Positions 8,682-15,882 of a DNA stretch of 64,000 nt are shown in pieces. Below the pieces are notes generated by a model. That model saw only the letters and a list, made by a program, of their open reading frames with translations, was not told the DNA's origin and searched no databases. Both the position numbers and the translations under genes were made by a program. The DNA comes from Oligoflexus tunisiensis. Lineage in GTDB: Bacteria; Bdellovibrionota_B; Oligoflexia; Oligoflexales; Oligoflexaceae. Within the stretch, counting starts at the first letter, position 1, and every line of letters starts with the position of its first letter. The stretch spans positions 977,345-1,041,344 of the forward strand of contig NZ_BDFO01000001.1 in assembly GCF_001748245.1 (NCBI RefSeq), read 5' to 3'.

Positions 8682-9800
8682 GTGATTCGACATCACTGGA
8701 TAATCATGGCCTTTATCGGTACAGGTGCAGCCTGCAGCAGTGCCACGTTGAAAAAGGCTCCTTTTTTAACAGCCAATACGTTGGTTGAGGAGTCCACGAC
8801 GGCATCCTCGTCAAGTGATGCCAGGCCGAACGAAGACCTGCCTGATCCCGTCCCGATGCCAACGGAAACGAAGGCGCCGGAAGAGAATGTCAGTCCGCCC
8901 GCGAATATTTCGGGCGCGTATTTGATTTGTTCGGAGATGAAAGCAGCCACCGCCGCCGATCCAGAATCTTTGATTCACTGCGGTCTCCGCGATGAGAAAA
9001 CCAACAACAAGGTGAATATAGAGGCTGGATACGCGAGCAAGATTTGGACTTACCAGGCTTCGGACAATGATAATCTTGTCGTGTCCATGGTGGAGCTGCC
9101 GCTCAGCCTTGAGTGGCATATTGCTGTCACGCTGAAAGCCCCGACCCTGGGCGACCTTCAGACCCAGCAGGATACGATACGCTTTTTCGTGAGTGTGACC
9201 AATAGCGCCGGCGTCAAATTCCAGGCCTCGGCTCCTGTGACACCGACCTTTGTGCAGTGGCTCGCTTTGAACGGGGCCCAGATTCCTACACCAGCCGCAA
9301 TCGGCGGTACGGAAGATGACGGAACGGAAAACCTTTATATCTGCCGCATGGCGTTTGGCGGGGAATCCATCCCTGGCAAGCTGGAAGTGCATGATCGCGA
9401 TTCCAATAAATCCAATTGCTTCACCACGCATAATGGGACCGTGATCACATCGCAGAGTGAAAACGGTGACGATGTGCTCGCTCCCTCGGATGTTCTCGTC
9501 ATCACCCAAGGGGTCTTTGATGATTATTTTGAGTGGATTCCGTCCACCAATGGTTTGAAGCCGGCCCAGGCTTACATCACCGGGAAGGATGCGGTCGGCA
9601 ATCCTCTCTATACCTGCCGCAATCTGCAGGCTGATGAGAGCATAGCGGAGCAGACTCCAGGTGTGCTACGGCCCGGGGCTTCCACCTGCGCGCATTCCTA
9701 TGATGGATTCCAGGCCAACACCAGCTACCAGGTTCTGGCGTGGAAGGCAGGCGCGACACAAAAAATTATCGACGTGCAAAAAGCGATGCCAGCTCCCTGA
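8682..9800 (+). CDS. Secreted lipoprotein with two DM9 (DUF3421)-like repeats
   Basis: The GTG start gives a short signal with lipobox-like GTGAACS near residue 18. A Thr/Pro/Glu-rich linker follows. Residues about 70-180 (ISGAYLICSEM ... IWTYQAS) match the N-terminal domain of the lipoprotein at 24127-25212, so the two are paralogues. Residues about 205-370 hold two copies of a DM9-like unit: IPTPAAIGGTEDDG, LYICRM, IPGKL; then PAQAYITGKDAVG, LYTCRN, PGVLRPG, SYQVLAWKAG. DM9 repeats are known mainly from animal lectin-like proteins and are patchy in bacteria. A surface carbohydrate-binding role is inference. Confidence 0.65.
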   Translation: MIRHHWIIMAFIGTGAACSSATLKKAPFLTANTLVEESTTASSSSDARPNEDLPDPVPMPTETKAPEENVSPPANISGAYLICSEMKAATAADPESLIHCGLRDEKTNNKVNIEAGYASKIWTYQASDNDNLVVSMVELPLSLEWHIAVTLKAPTLGDLQTQQDTIRFFVSVTNSAGVKFQASAPVTPTFVQWLALNGAQIPTPAAIGGTEDDGTENLYICRMAFGGESIPGKLEVHDRDSNKSNCFTTHNGTVITSQSENGDDVLAPSDVLVITQGVFDDYFEWIPSTNGLKPAQAYITGKDAVGNPLYTCRNLQADESIAEQTPGVLRPGASTCAHSYDGFQANTSYQVLAWKAGATQKIIDVQKAMPAP

Positions 9801-9848
9801 TATAAGTCATATTGACCGAAAAATTTCCTGGTTTACCTCCCGGTCGAA

Positions 9849-9868
9849 TTTAGAGTAAATACTCTAAA
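9849..9868. promoter_or_regulatory. Probable TetR operator, perfect inverted repeat
   Basis: TTTAGAGTA and TACTCTAAA are perfect 9-base arms separated by AA. The site lies 24 bases ahead of the TetR-family start and would overlap the -10 region of the tetR-alkB transcript. Autoregulation by the adjacent regulator is the simplest reading. Confidence 0.65.
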
Positions 9869-9892
9869 TATGAATTCGAGCCGGGATCCAGC

Positions 9893-10558
9893 ATGGGAAA
9901 AAGCCGTAAAACTCGCGACGCCATCATTCAAGGCAGCATTGAGCTCTTCAATCAGATGGGCGTTGCCGATATTTCCACCAACCATATCGCCAGCCATCTC
10001 GACATCAGCCCCGGCAATCTCTACTATTATTTTCCCAATAAGGAAGCGATCATCCGGGCGATTTACGAACGGATCCGCACACAGCTGGAGACTCTCTATG
10101 GGCGCGATCAACCGCCGCTGCTTCAGCTCAGCGATTATGTGAACGTCTGCTTTCAAATCATTTTTGAATACCGCTTTTTCTTCTCCGAACTCCCCATGAT
10201 CCTCAGACGCGATGCCGAGCTGAGGACTGACTATGTTCAGCTGCAGGCACGCTTTAAAGAGGAGCTGGCCGGGCTGATCTGTGGCCTGAGCCAGGTGGGT
10301 ATCCTGGTCTCCCTGGACGGACAGGACCGGCGTATGGCCCTTGCCAACAGCATCTGGATCGTGACCATTTACTGGCACAGCTACCTGGAATCCGCGCCAC
10401 CGATCAGCCCGCCGGCGCCGTCCCGGGAACTCCTGAAGCACATTCTCTTTTTGCTTACACCGTATATCGCGCCTGAGTTTCAGGCAGCGGTGCAGGGGAT
10501 ATTTTCGTCTTTCATGGAGGCAAGGGGTCATGATTCGTTCGATCTTAAGCCGGAGTAA
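9893..10558 (+). CDS. TetR/AcrR-family transcriptional regulator of alkB
   Basis: The 221-residue regulator has an N-terminal TetR helix-turn-helix at residues about 8-55 (ISTNHIASHLDISPGNLYYYFPNKEAI). The ligand-binding C-terminal half carries several aromatic residues (FRYRFFFSELPMIL-like region). The start ATG 9893 is preferred over an out-of-frame ATG at 9870. The gene overlaps alkB by 29 bases, so both are on one transcript, and the palindrome at 9849-9868 is its likely operator. An inducer such as an alkane or acyl product is inferred from the partner only. Confidence 0.85.
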   Translation: MGKSRKTRDAIIQGSIELFNQMGVADISTNHIASHLDISPGNLYYYFPNKEAIIRAIYERIRTQLETLYGRDQPPLLQLSDYVNVCFQIIFEYRFFFSELPMILRRDAELRTDYVQLQARFKEELAGLICGLSQVGILVSLDGQDRRMALANSIWIVTIYWHSYLESAPPISPPAPSRELLKHILFLLTPYIAPEFQAAVQGIFSSFMEARGHDSFDLKPE

Positions 10559-11630
10559 TCACCGGCAGCAGGCTCTCATGTACTGTGGCATTTATGTGTT
10601 CCCGCTCCTGACCGTCCTCGGGTTCTATGGGGGTGGCGGGTGGATCTATACGAGCGTGATCGCCGGTTATGTGCTGGTGCCGCTCTGTGATCTTGTCATC
10701 GGCACGAGTCAGGTCAACTACGATGCGGAGCAGGAAAAAGCGGCCGCGCAGGACAGTTTTTTCCGTTACCTCACCTATGGCATTGCGCCGCTGATTGTGG
10801 CCGTTGTCGTCTGGAGCTGCTGGGTGGCCAGCACGCATGAACTCGCGGTCCATGAATATGTGGGGCTGGTGCTGGCCGTGGCGCTGGTCTCCGGCGGCAT
10901 CGGGGTGACGGTCGCCCACGAACAATGCCACAAGGTAAGAAAGCTGGATCTGCATTTGGCCCGGCTCACACTGATGTGCATCTGCTATATGCATTTTACC
11001 ATCGAGCACATTATGGGCCATCACGCGCGCGTGGCCACGGACGAGGATCCTGCAACGGCGCGGCTTGGACAATCACTCTACCAATTTTATTTTCAATCCG
11101 TTTGGGGTGGCTATCACAGCGCCTGGAATCTGGAGAGAACCCGACTGCGCAAACGGCGGCTTGGATTCTGGACGCATCACAATCAGATGCTCTGGTATAC
11201 GATCCTGCCGCTCGCCTTTATGGGGCTCATCACCTGGTTCTTTGGAACGGCGGGTCTGCTCTTCTTCCTCCTGCAGGCCATCGTGGGATTTAGTTACCTG
11301 GAAGTGGTGAATTATATCGAGCATTATGGATTGCAGCGCCGGCGCACGCCGCAGGGGAATTTTGAGAAAGTGAGAGCCTTTCATTCCTGGAACAGCGATC
11401 ACGTGGTTTCGAATTATCTTCTCTTTGGATTACCACGGCACTCCGATCATCATGCTCACGCCGCACGCCCTTATCAGATTCTGCGTTCTCTGCCAGGATC
11501 GCCGCAACTGCCTTTTGGTTATACGGTGATGATGCCGATTGCTTTTGTGCCTGCGCTGTGGCGCCGTCTGATGGATCATCGGGTGGCTCAGGCACGCGCT
11601 GTCCTGAGCCAGGCTCCTTTGATGGATTAA
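10530..11630 (+). CDS. alkB: Alkane 1-monooxygenase (AlkB-type)
   Basis: This integral-membrane non-haem di-iron hydroxylase oxidises the terminal methyl of alkanes using rubredoxin electrons. The three histidine boxes are all present: HEQCHK (about residue 130), EHIMGHH (about 153) and LPRHSDHHA (about 305), plus the NYIEHYGLQRRR motif (about 262). Several long hydrophobic segments lie before box 1 and around residues 225-260. The length of 366 is slightly below the usual 380-410. The start overlaps the regulator gene. No rubredoxin or rubredoxin reductase gene is seen in this window, so electron donors must be elsewhere. Confidence 0.92.
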   Translation: MIRSILSRSNHRQQALMYCGIYVFPLLTVLGFYGGGGWIYTSVIAGYVLVPLCDLVIGTSQVNYDAEQEKAAAQDSFFRYLTYGIAPLIVAVVVWSCWVASTHELAVHEYVGLVLAVALVSGGIGVTVAHEQCHKVRKLDLHLARLTLMCICYMHFTIEHIMGHHARVATDEDPATARLGQSLYQFYFQSVWGGYHSAWNLERTRLRKRRLGFWTHHNQMLWYTILPLAFMGLITWFFGTAGLLFFLLQAIVGFSYLEVVNYIEHYGLQRRRTPQGNFEKVRAFHSWNSDHVVSNYLLFGLPRHSDHHAHAARPYQILRSLPGSPQLPFGYTVMMPIAFVPALWRRLMDHRVAQARAVLSQAPLMD

Positions 11631-11643
11631 GAGATGCTGAGGG

Positions 11644-12597
11644 TCAAAGGGTTTCCAGTTTCCCTGCGGCGGTCGCGCTCTGATGTCCGGGATGGACCTG
11701 CACGCCCGGAAGAGTCGCAGAAAATTGTTTCAAAAAGTCGAGACTCTGCCGATTGCCGTCCGCATCCTCGGTAAATTCCCCTGGTGTCACGTTCTGTTCC
11801 CAGCCCCAGCGCGTGTGGCAGGTATCCCCGGTGATGAGCTGAGGCCCGGCACTGCTGTGAACAACGAACGCCAGGGAGCCCTCGGTATGTCCCGGCACGG
11901 AAAGAACAAAGAGCGATTGATCGCCAAAGAAATCGATCACCGCGGGCTCACCGGGCGCAGCGGGTTCGGGAAAGTTCAATTCGGACAAGGTGCGTGGTCC
12001 CTCCAGGAAATCATCCGTGGCGCCGCGCGTAAAGAGATAGCGGAATTCCTTATGCGTGGATTCCTCGGGCCCTATGAAAATGGGAATGGTGGGATCAAGA
12101 TCAGGCACACCCATGATGTGATCAAGGTGCATATGGGTGAGAAACACACCCTTGATGGGACCCGGGTTCTGGCGCATCCAGTCCCTGGTGGTCTGATGAA
12201 TCACGAGCTTGTCCATGTTCATGAAACGGGCCATCATCCCGCCGACAGGTGAGTCCTCGGGCTTTTCCTTCATCGTGGACTCAATCCCCGTGTCGATGAG
12301 ATAGCGTCCGAACGTAGGGTGATCGATGACATAAAAATAGATTTGGATGTCCTCCAGCTCATTTTTTAAACCAGCGGCCTTGGCCTTCGGATCTTCGAGC
12401 TGGATCAGACCGCCACGATCGGCAGCCCAGTTGGCCGCCACCACCTTGCGAAACTGAATCGGGCCCTGACCTGTCAGAGCCGGCTTGATCGCGTCCACGC
12501 GTGACGGCTTGCCCACTTCCACGAGTTGAGCGGGAGTGCTGGTGATGGCACACGCTGTTCCCAGACTGGCGAGGAGCAAAAAGAGTAGGTGTTTCAA
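11644..12597 (-). CDS. Metallo-beta-lactamase-fold lipoprotein (lactonase-like hydrolase)
   Basis: A lipoprotein signal with lipobox LGTAC (residues 12-16) exports this 317-residue protein. The MBL metal site is complete: THMHLDH (about residue 155), a GHTEGS histidine (about 236), the bridging Asp in LITGDTC (about 254) and the last His in VHPGHQ (about 301). The arrangement matches AHL-lactonase-like MBL hydrolases; the Tyr/Asp details cannot be confirmed by eye. The gene is convergent with alkB, with only about 13 bases between stops. An extracytoplasmic location is unusual for a quorum lactonase, so the substrate is unknown. Confidence 0.8.
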   Translation of the reverse strand: MKHLLFLLLASLGTACAITSTPAQLVEVGKPSRVDAIKPALTGQGPIQFRKVVAANWAADRGGLIQLEDPKAKAAGLKNELEDIQIYFYVIDHPTFGRYLIDTGIESTMKEKPEDSPVGGMMARFMNMDKLVIHQTTRDWMRQNPGPIKGVFLTHMHLDHIMGVPDLDPTIPIFIGPEESTHKEFRYLFTRGATDDFLEGPRTLSELNFPEPAAPGEPAVIDFFGDQSLFVLSVPGHTEGSLAFVVHSSAGPQLITGDTCHTRWGWEQNVTPGEFTEDADGNRQSLDFLKQFSATLPGVQVHPGHQSATAAGKLETL

Positions 12598-12804
12598 AGG
12601 TCATCCTCCATGAAAGCATACATTGCGAAAGGATAACTTTTTCCCCGGAAATCTGCCCACGGGAAATCATCGAAAGTTTGGAATTCTGCAAACTTTAATA
12701 CCCTTGCTCTTGTTCTTTAAATGATTTGGAAAATCGGAAAAACTTGCGGGGTCGCGGGACTGAGCCGAAAGAAAAGCAGGGGATGATGTGTACGGAGGAA
12801 CACC

Positions 12805-13335
12805 ATGAGCATGACAGCCCAAAAGACGACCAGCCAGCCGCCGATGGCGAATTCGCTGCTGGCGCCAGGCACGAAAACTCAGGATCCTGCGGCCCCTATG
12901 GACGCGCCGCAGACGGATATGGTCATGCTGCAGAAGGCGGATGTTTGGATGTCACAATTCAAGACCCGGCTGAATATCGGCATCATCGCTCTGGTGGTGC
13001 TGTGGGGCTGCGTATCCTATTTGAAAAGCACAACCATGCAGCTGGACGCGCGCACGGCACCCGAAGCGGAACGAATCCTGGCGGATGGTTCCGCTGAAGA
13101 AGTTATGACTATCCATGCGGTGGAAGGCGCTCTTGAGCGAAGCGCCGTTGTGGAAACGGTGAAAGTCGAGGATGCGAAGGTCGCTCCTCCTGTGAACGCG
13201 GTAAAAGCAGCCGTTGCGACCAGGTCGGTGAAGAGAACCCTGGCGCAGAAGACGGGGAAGAGCAAGACCGCGGCTGGCAAAAGTCGCCAGCAAAAGAAAC
13301 CGAAGAAATCCCTGGCTTCAAAGCCAGCCTTGTGA
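12805..13335 (+). CDS. Small single-pass membrane protein with Lys/Ala-rich tail
   Basis: The family is not recognised. This 176-residue protein has a Pro/Thr-rich N-terminus, one membrane helix at about residues 58-76 (NIGIIALVVLWGCVSYL) and a basic C-terminal third rich in Lys, Ala and Ser. The tail resembles disordered basic tails that contact nucleic acid or peptidoglycan, which is only a comparison. GGAGG stands ahead of the ATG. The 207 bases between it and the divergent MBL gene hold promoters for both but no further gene. Confidence 0.6.
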   Translation: MSMTAQKTTSQPPMANSLLAPGTKTQDPAAPMDAPQTDMVMLQKADVWMSQFKTRLNIGIIALVVLWGCVSYLKSTTMQLDARTAPEAERILADGSAEEVMTIHAVEGALERSAVVETVKVEDAKVAPPVNAVKAAVATRSVKRTLAQKTGKSKTAAGKSRQQKKPKKSLASKPAL

Positions 13336-13337
13336 CC

Positions 13338-13371
13338 AAAAAAAATCCGCGGTAGCCTGGCTCCCGCGGAT
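13338..13371 (-). terminator. Rho-independent terminator reading on the minus strand
   Basis: ATCCGCGG and CCGCGGAT pair across a 10-base loop. A run of eight A on the plus strand (13338-13345) is a U tract only for leftward transcription. No minus-strand protein gene lies upstream, so it may end a small RNA. Confidence 0.6.
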
Positions 13372-13695
13372 CCCCATCACATTATGATGACCTCTCTCGC
13401 CTGTCTTCTTACCAGCCTGGAGTGGAATCCGATTCATATCGTTCTCCAACTCGAACAGGTTGATTGCTAAGTCTCGAGTGTTCTTCTTCTGTTGTAACCG
13501 ACTATTGACTGGCTGGCCAGTCCTAAGTTGAATTGAATACGAATTTTTTCAAATTTTCTGAAATTCCCCAGGAAATCAGTTGATTGCAGAACAAAGTTAG
13601 TCGCTTATTTGGCGTGGTTTGCTGGCATTTGTGTCTTATTATTTTGTGTGCTAAAGCGTAGGATTCCTTGGGAGATTTCACGATTGACGACTGAG
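13372..13695. other. 324-base intergenic stretch with palindrome
   Basis: No convincing gene is seen. The stretch holds the near-perfect palindrome GACTGGCTGGCCAGTC (13507-13522), possibly an operator, and an AT-rich tract (13540-13570). A minus-strand transcript could start here and end at the 13338-13371 terminator. Confidence 0.4.
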
Positions 13696-14937
13696 ATGAA
13701 CTTCGCATGGCGATATGAGCAGCTGGTTTCACTTTTGAAACCTTTCGCGCCTTGTTGGACTCAGTCTGTTCTGCACTATTGGCCGGCATGCCGCGACGCT
13801 TTGCCGGATGACTGGTGGCAGCCGCTGCTCGATTGGCCGTTGGATGCCATGCATCAGCTGGATGATGTTCTGGCCGGAGCCATGGAGATACCGGAGGGAC
13901 TGGACATGCCCCCGGGACTTCGCAGGTTCTGGGAAGCGGTGCGACCCCTGGTGCAGTTTCCTCGGAGTCCGTCTGCGATACCTTTATCGGAAACCCAAAC
14001 CCTGCGCATGACAGCCAAAAAACAGCACGAGATCGCGGCCATTCTTCCCTTTCTTGTAGAAAGGAACGAGGCGCTCGGTGTGAAGCGTGCGGTGGATCTG
14101 GGCGGTGGTGTGGGGCATCTGGCCCGCACGCTGGCCACGGAACTGCGGCTGCCGCTTGTGAGTATTGATCGCAATGCGGATCTGCAGAACATGGGGCGTG
14201 CCCTTCTGCAAAAACTGCGGATGACGGATGTGCCGCTGGAATTTGTGAACGGGGAAATGCAGAGCGCGCGACAGGATGCCCTGGATCCTTATTTTGAAGG
14301 GGACTGCCTGAGTGTGGGTTTGCATACCTGCGGGCCGCTGGCCTGGGCGCATTTGAAGAAAAGTCAGAGAAGCCGTGCGGTTTTGAATTTTGGCTGTTGC
14401 TATGATCGCATGGATGTCACGCGCGATTGTCAGCAGAGTGCCTGGGCCAGGCAGCATCCTTTGCCCTGGACATCGTTTGCGCTGTTTCTGGCGACGCGCG
14501 GCCGGCGTCGCAGTCTGGAAGAACTGGCCATGCAGGAGCGGGTGAATACCTGGCGCCTGGCTCTGCATTTATTTTTGCAGGAGGAAGGCCTGGCCGCAGG
14601 ATTTCTGGCGGTAGGGGATGCGCCGCGCGCTATCTATGCTCAGAGTTTTGCGGATTACGCGGCCGATCGTTTCCGCTTTTTGCAGTTGGATTTTGCAGCG
14701 CGGGCGGGGAAGGCGGACGGTTACATCATGCGATCTGATGTTGCGCGTTCGATGCGGGAATTTTTCGTCATCAATGTGGTCCGGAATGTTTTCGCCCGGC
14801 CGCTGGAGGTTCTTCTTCTGCTCGATCGGGCGCTGTGGATGGAAGAGCAGGGCCACCGTGTGGAGCTGCGGCAGTTCTTTGATCACAGCGTCTCCCCACG
14901 GAATCTGGGGTTGTTTGCGACGTTTAAGAATGCATAA
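13696..14937 (+). CDS. METTL25/RRNAD1-like SAM-dependent methyltransferase
   Basis: The 413-residue protein has the layout of the METTL25/RRNAD1 methyltransferase family. KKQHEIAAI (about residue 110) is the family's substrate-side motif. VDLGGGVGHLARTLA (about 135) is SAM motif I, VGLHTCGPLAWAHL (about 210) comes next, and NFGCCY (about 235) is the catalytic-site cysteine motif. The target in bacteria is unknown. Upstream TTG codons from 13609 would add a poorly matched hydrophobic stretch, so ATG 13696 is preferred, although its ribosome site is weak. It is convergent with the lytic transglycosylase. Confidence 0.7.
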   Translation: MNFAWRYEQLVSLLKPFAPCWTQSVLHYWPACRDALPDDWWQPLLDWPLDAMHQLDDVLAGAMEIPEGLDMPPGLRRFWEAVRPLVQFPRSPSAIPLSETQTLRMTAKKQHEIAAILPFLVERNEALGVKRAVDLGGGVGHLARTLATELRLPLVSIDRNADLQNMGRALLQKLRMTDVPLEFVNGEMQSARQDALDPYFEGDCLSVGLHTCGPLAWAHLKKSQRSRAVLNFGCCYDRMDVTRDCQQSAWARQHPLPWTSFALFLATRGRRRSLEELAMQERVNTWRLALHLFLQEEGLAAGFLAVGDAPRAIYAQSFADYAADRFRFLQLDFAARAGKADGYIMRSDVARSMREFFVINVVRNVFARPLEVLLLLDRALWMEEQGHRVELRQFFDHSVSPRNLGLFATFKNA

Positions 14938-14971
14938 CCCGCTTCGGCCTGTGACGCCCGCCTCGCATCAT

Positions 14972-15772
14972 CTAAAAACGCATGGCCTCAACCGCTGCCA
15001 TAATCTTTCTCGCATAATAAACCTTGGTCGGCTCGCCATCCGCACGCGGCGTATCATCCCCGTTATAGCGCTCCAGGCCAGCCCGGACCCATTCCGCCTG
15101 CCCCATGGTGGCTGGCGTACAGCGTGAACTGCGCGCGCATACATAGCCGATGGCCGCTTTCAAAATCGTGGCTCCGGCGATGATCTGGGCTCCGTATTGA
15201 TCCGGCTTGGAAAAAATGCGTTCTTTGCATGACCGGGCCCAGGCGGTGCGGGCGGCAAAGTCCTCGAGTTCCCTGCTGACGGGAAAGGTCGTCCAATGTT
15301 TGAGTATCGCCTCCTGAAAGTAGGCTGTTCCGCTGCCGGCATAGACGCGATTGCCGAGATGCGCGTAGACGACTCCGCTTTGATCGAGAAATTCGCTGAT
15401 GCCGATTACCGTCAACTGGGTCAGCCCTACGGCGCCGGTCGGCGACACCGCGCGCGCATCAAACGCCGATTCCTGGGCGATCATCGCGGTCAGAAGCCGC
15501 GCATCCAGATCAAAATCCATGGCCAGCGTGCGGATCGCAAAGGCCAGAAGTTCCGGACTCTGAGGACGGTAGCCCCAGTTCGGAACTTTGTGCTGGATAT
15601 AGGAAGCCAGTTCCATTTCTTCAGGCTGTTCCGCCCGCAGCATAACAGGCGCCGCGGCATAGGACAAACTCACGGGATATCCCAAGGGCTCGCTGGACAC
15701 AGGCGGCAAGGGATCGGCACAGGACACGCAGAGCAGCAGCGCCGCGGTCCATGCAAAACGCAGCATGGGCAT
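14972..15772 (-). CDS. Lytic transglycosylase lipoprotein (SLT domain)
   Basis: The signal peptide ends in a lipobox (LLLCVSC, residues 13-19). Residues about 75-240 form an SLT-type goose-lysozyme fold: AQESAFDARAVSPTGAVGLTQLT contains the catalytic Glu of the ES motif and the downstream GL-Q motif. The protein would cleave glycan strands of peptidoglycan in the periplasm. The usual C-terminal AxNAG/Y motif is degenerate (ERYNGDD). The 35-base gap to the methyltransferase gene suggests convergent transcription. Confidence 0.8.
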   Translation of the reverse strand: MPMLRFAWTAALLLCVSCADPLPPVSSEPLGYPVSLSYAAAPVMLRAEQPEEMELASYIQHKVPNWGYRPQSPELLAFAIRTLAMDFDLDARLLTAMIAQESAFDARAVSPTGAVGLTQLTVIGISEFLDQSGVVYAHLGNRVYAGSGTAYFQEAILKHWTTFPVSRELEDFAARTAWARSCKERIFSKPDQYGAQIIAGATILKAAIGYVCARSSRCTPATMGQAEWVRAGLERYNGDDTPRADGEPTKVYYARKIMAAVEAMRF

Positions 15773-15847
15773 AAACGTCTCGTGATGAAGGGTGATGTCA
15801 GGCAGAAATCTTAAGCGAGCGCGGCGAGGATGTCAAATGGGAGAGAG

Positions 15848-15872
15848 GCAAGGCTGCGCGCGGCAGCCTTGC
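15848..15872 (-). terminator. Strong hairpin downstream of the TonB receptor gene
   Basis: GCAAGGCTGC and GCAGCCTTGC form a perfect 10-base-pair stem with loop GCGCG, 11 bases past the receptor stop. There is no clear U run on either strand. Confidence 0.6.
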
Positions 15873-15882
15873 GAGAGAACCA

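Noticed and set aside
13523-13789. 88-codon minus-strand frame
   Set aside because: Overlaps the start of the METTL25-like gene, has no ribosome site and does not fit the minus-strand terminator as a coding transcript.
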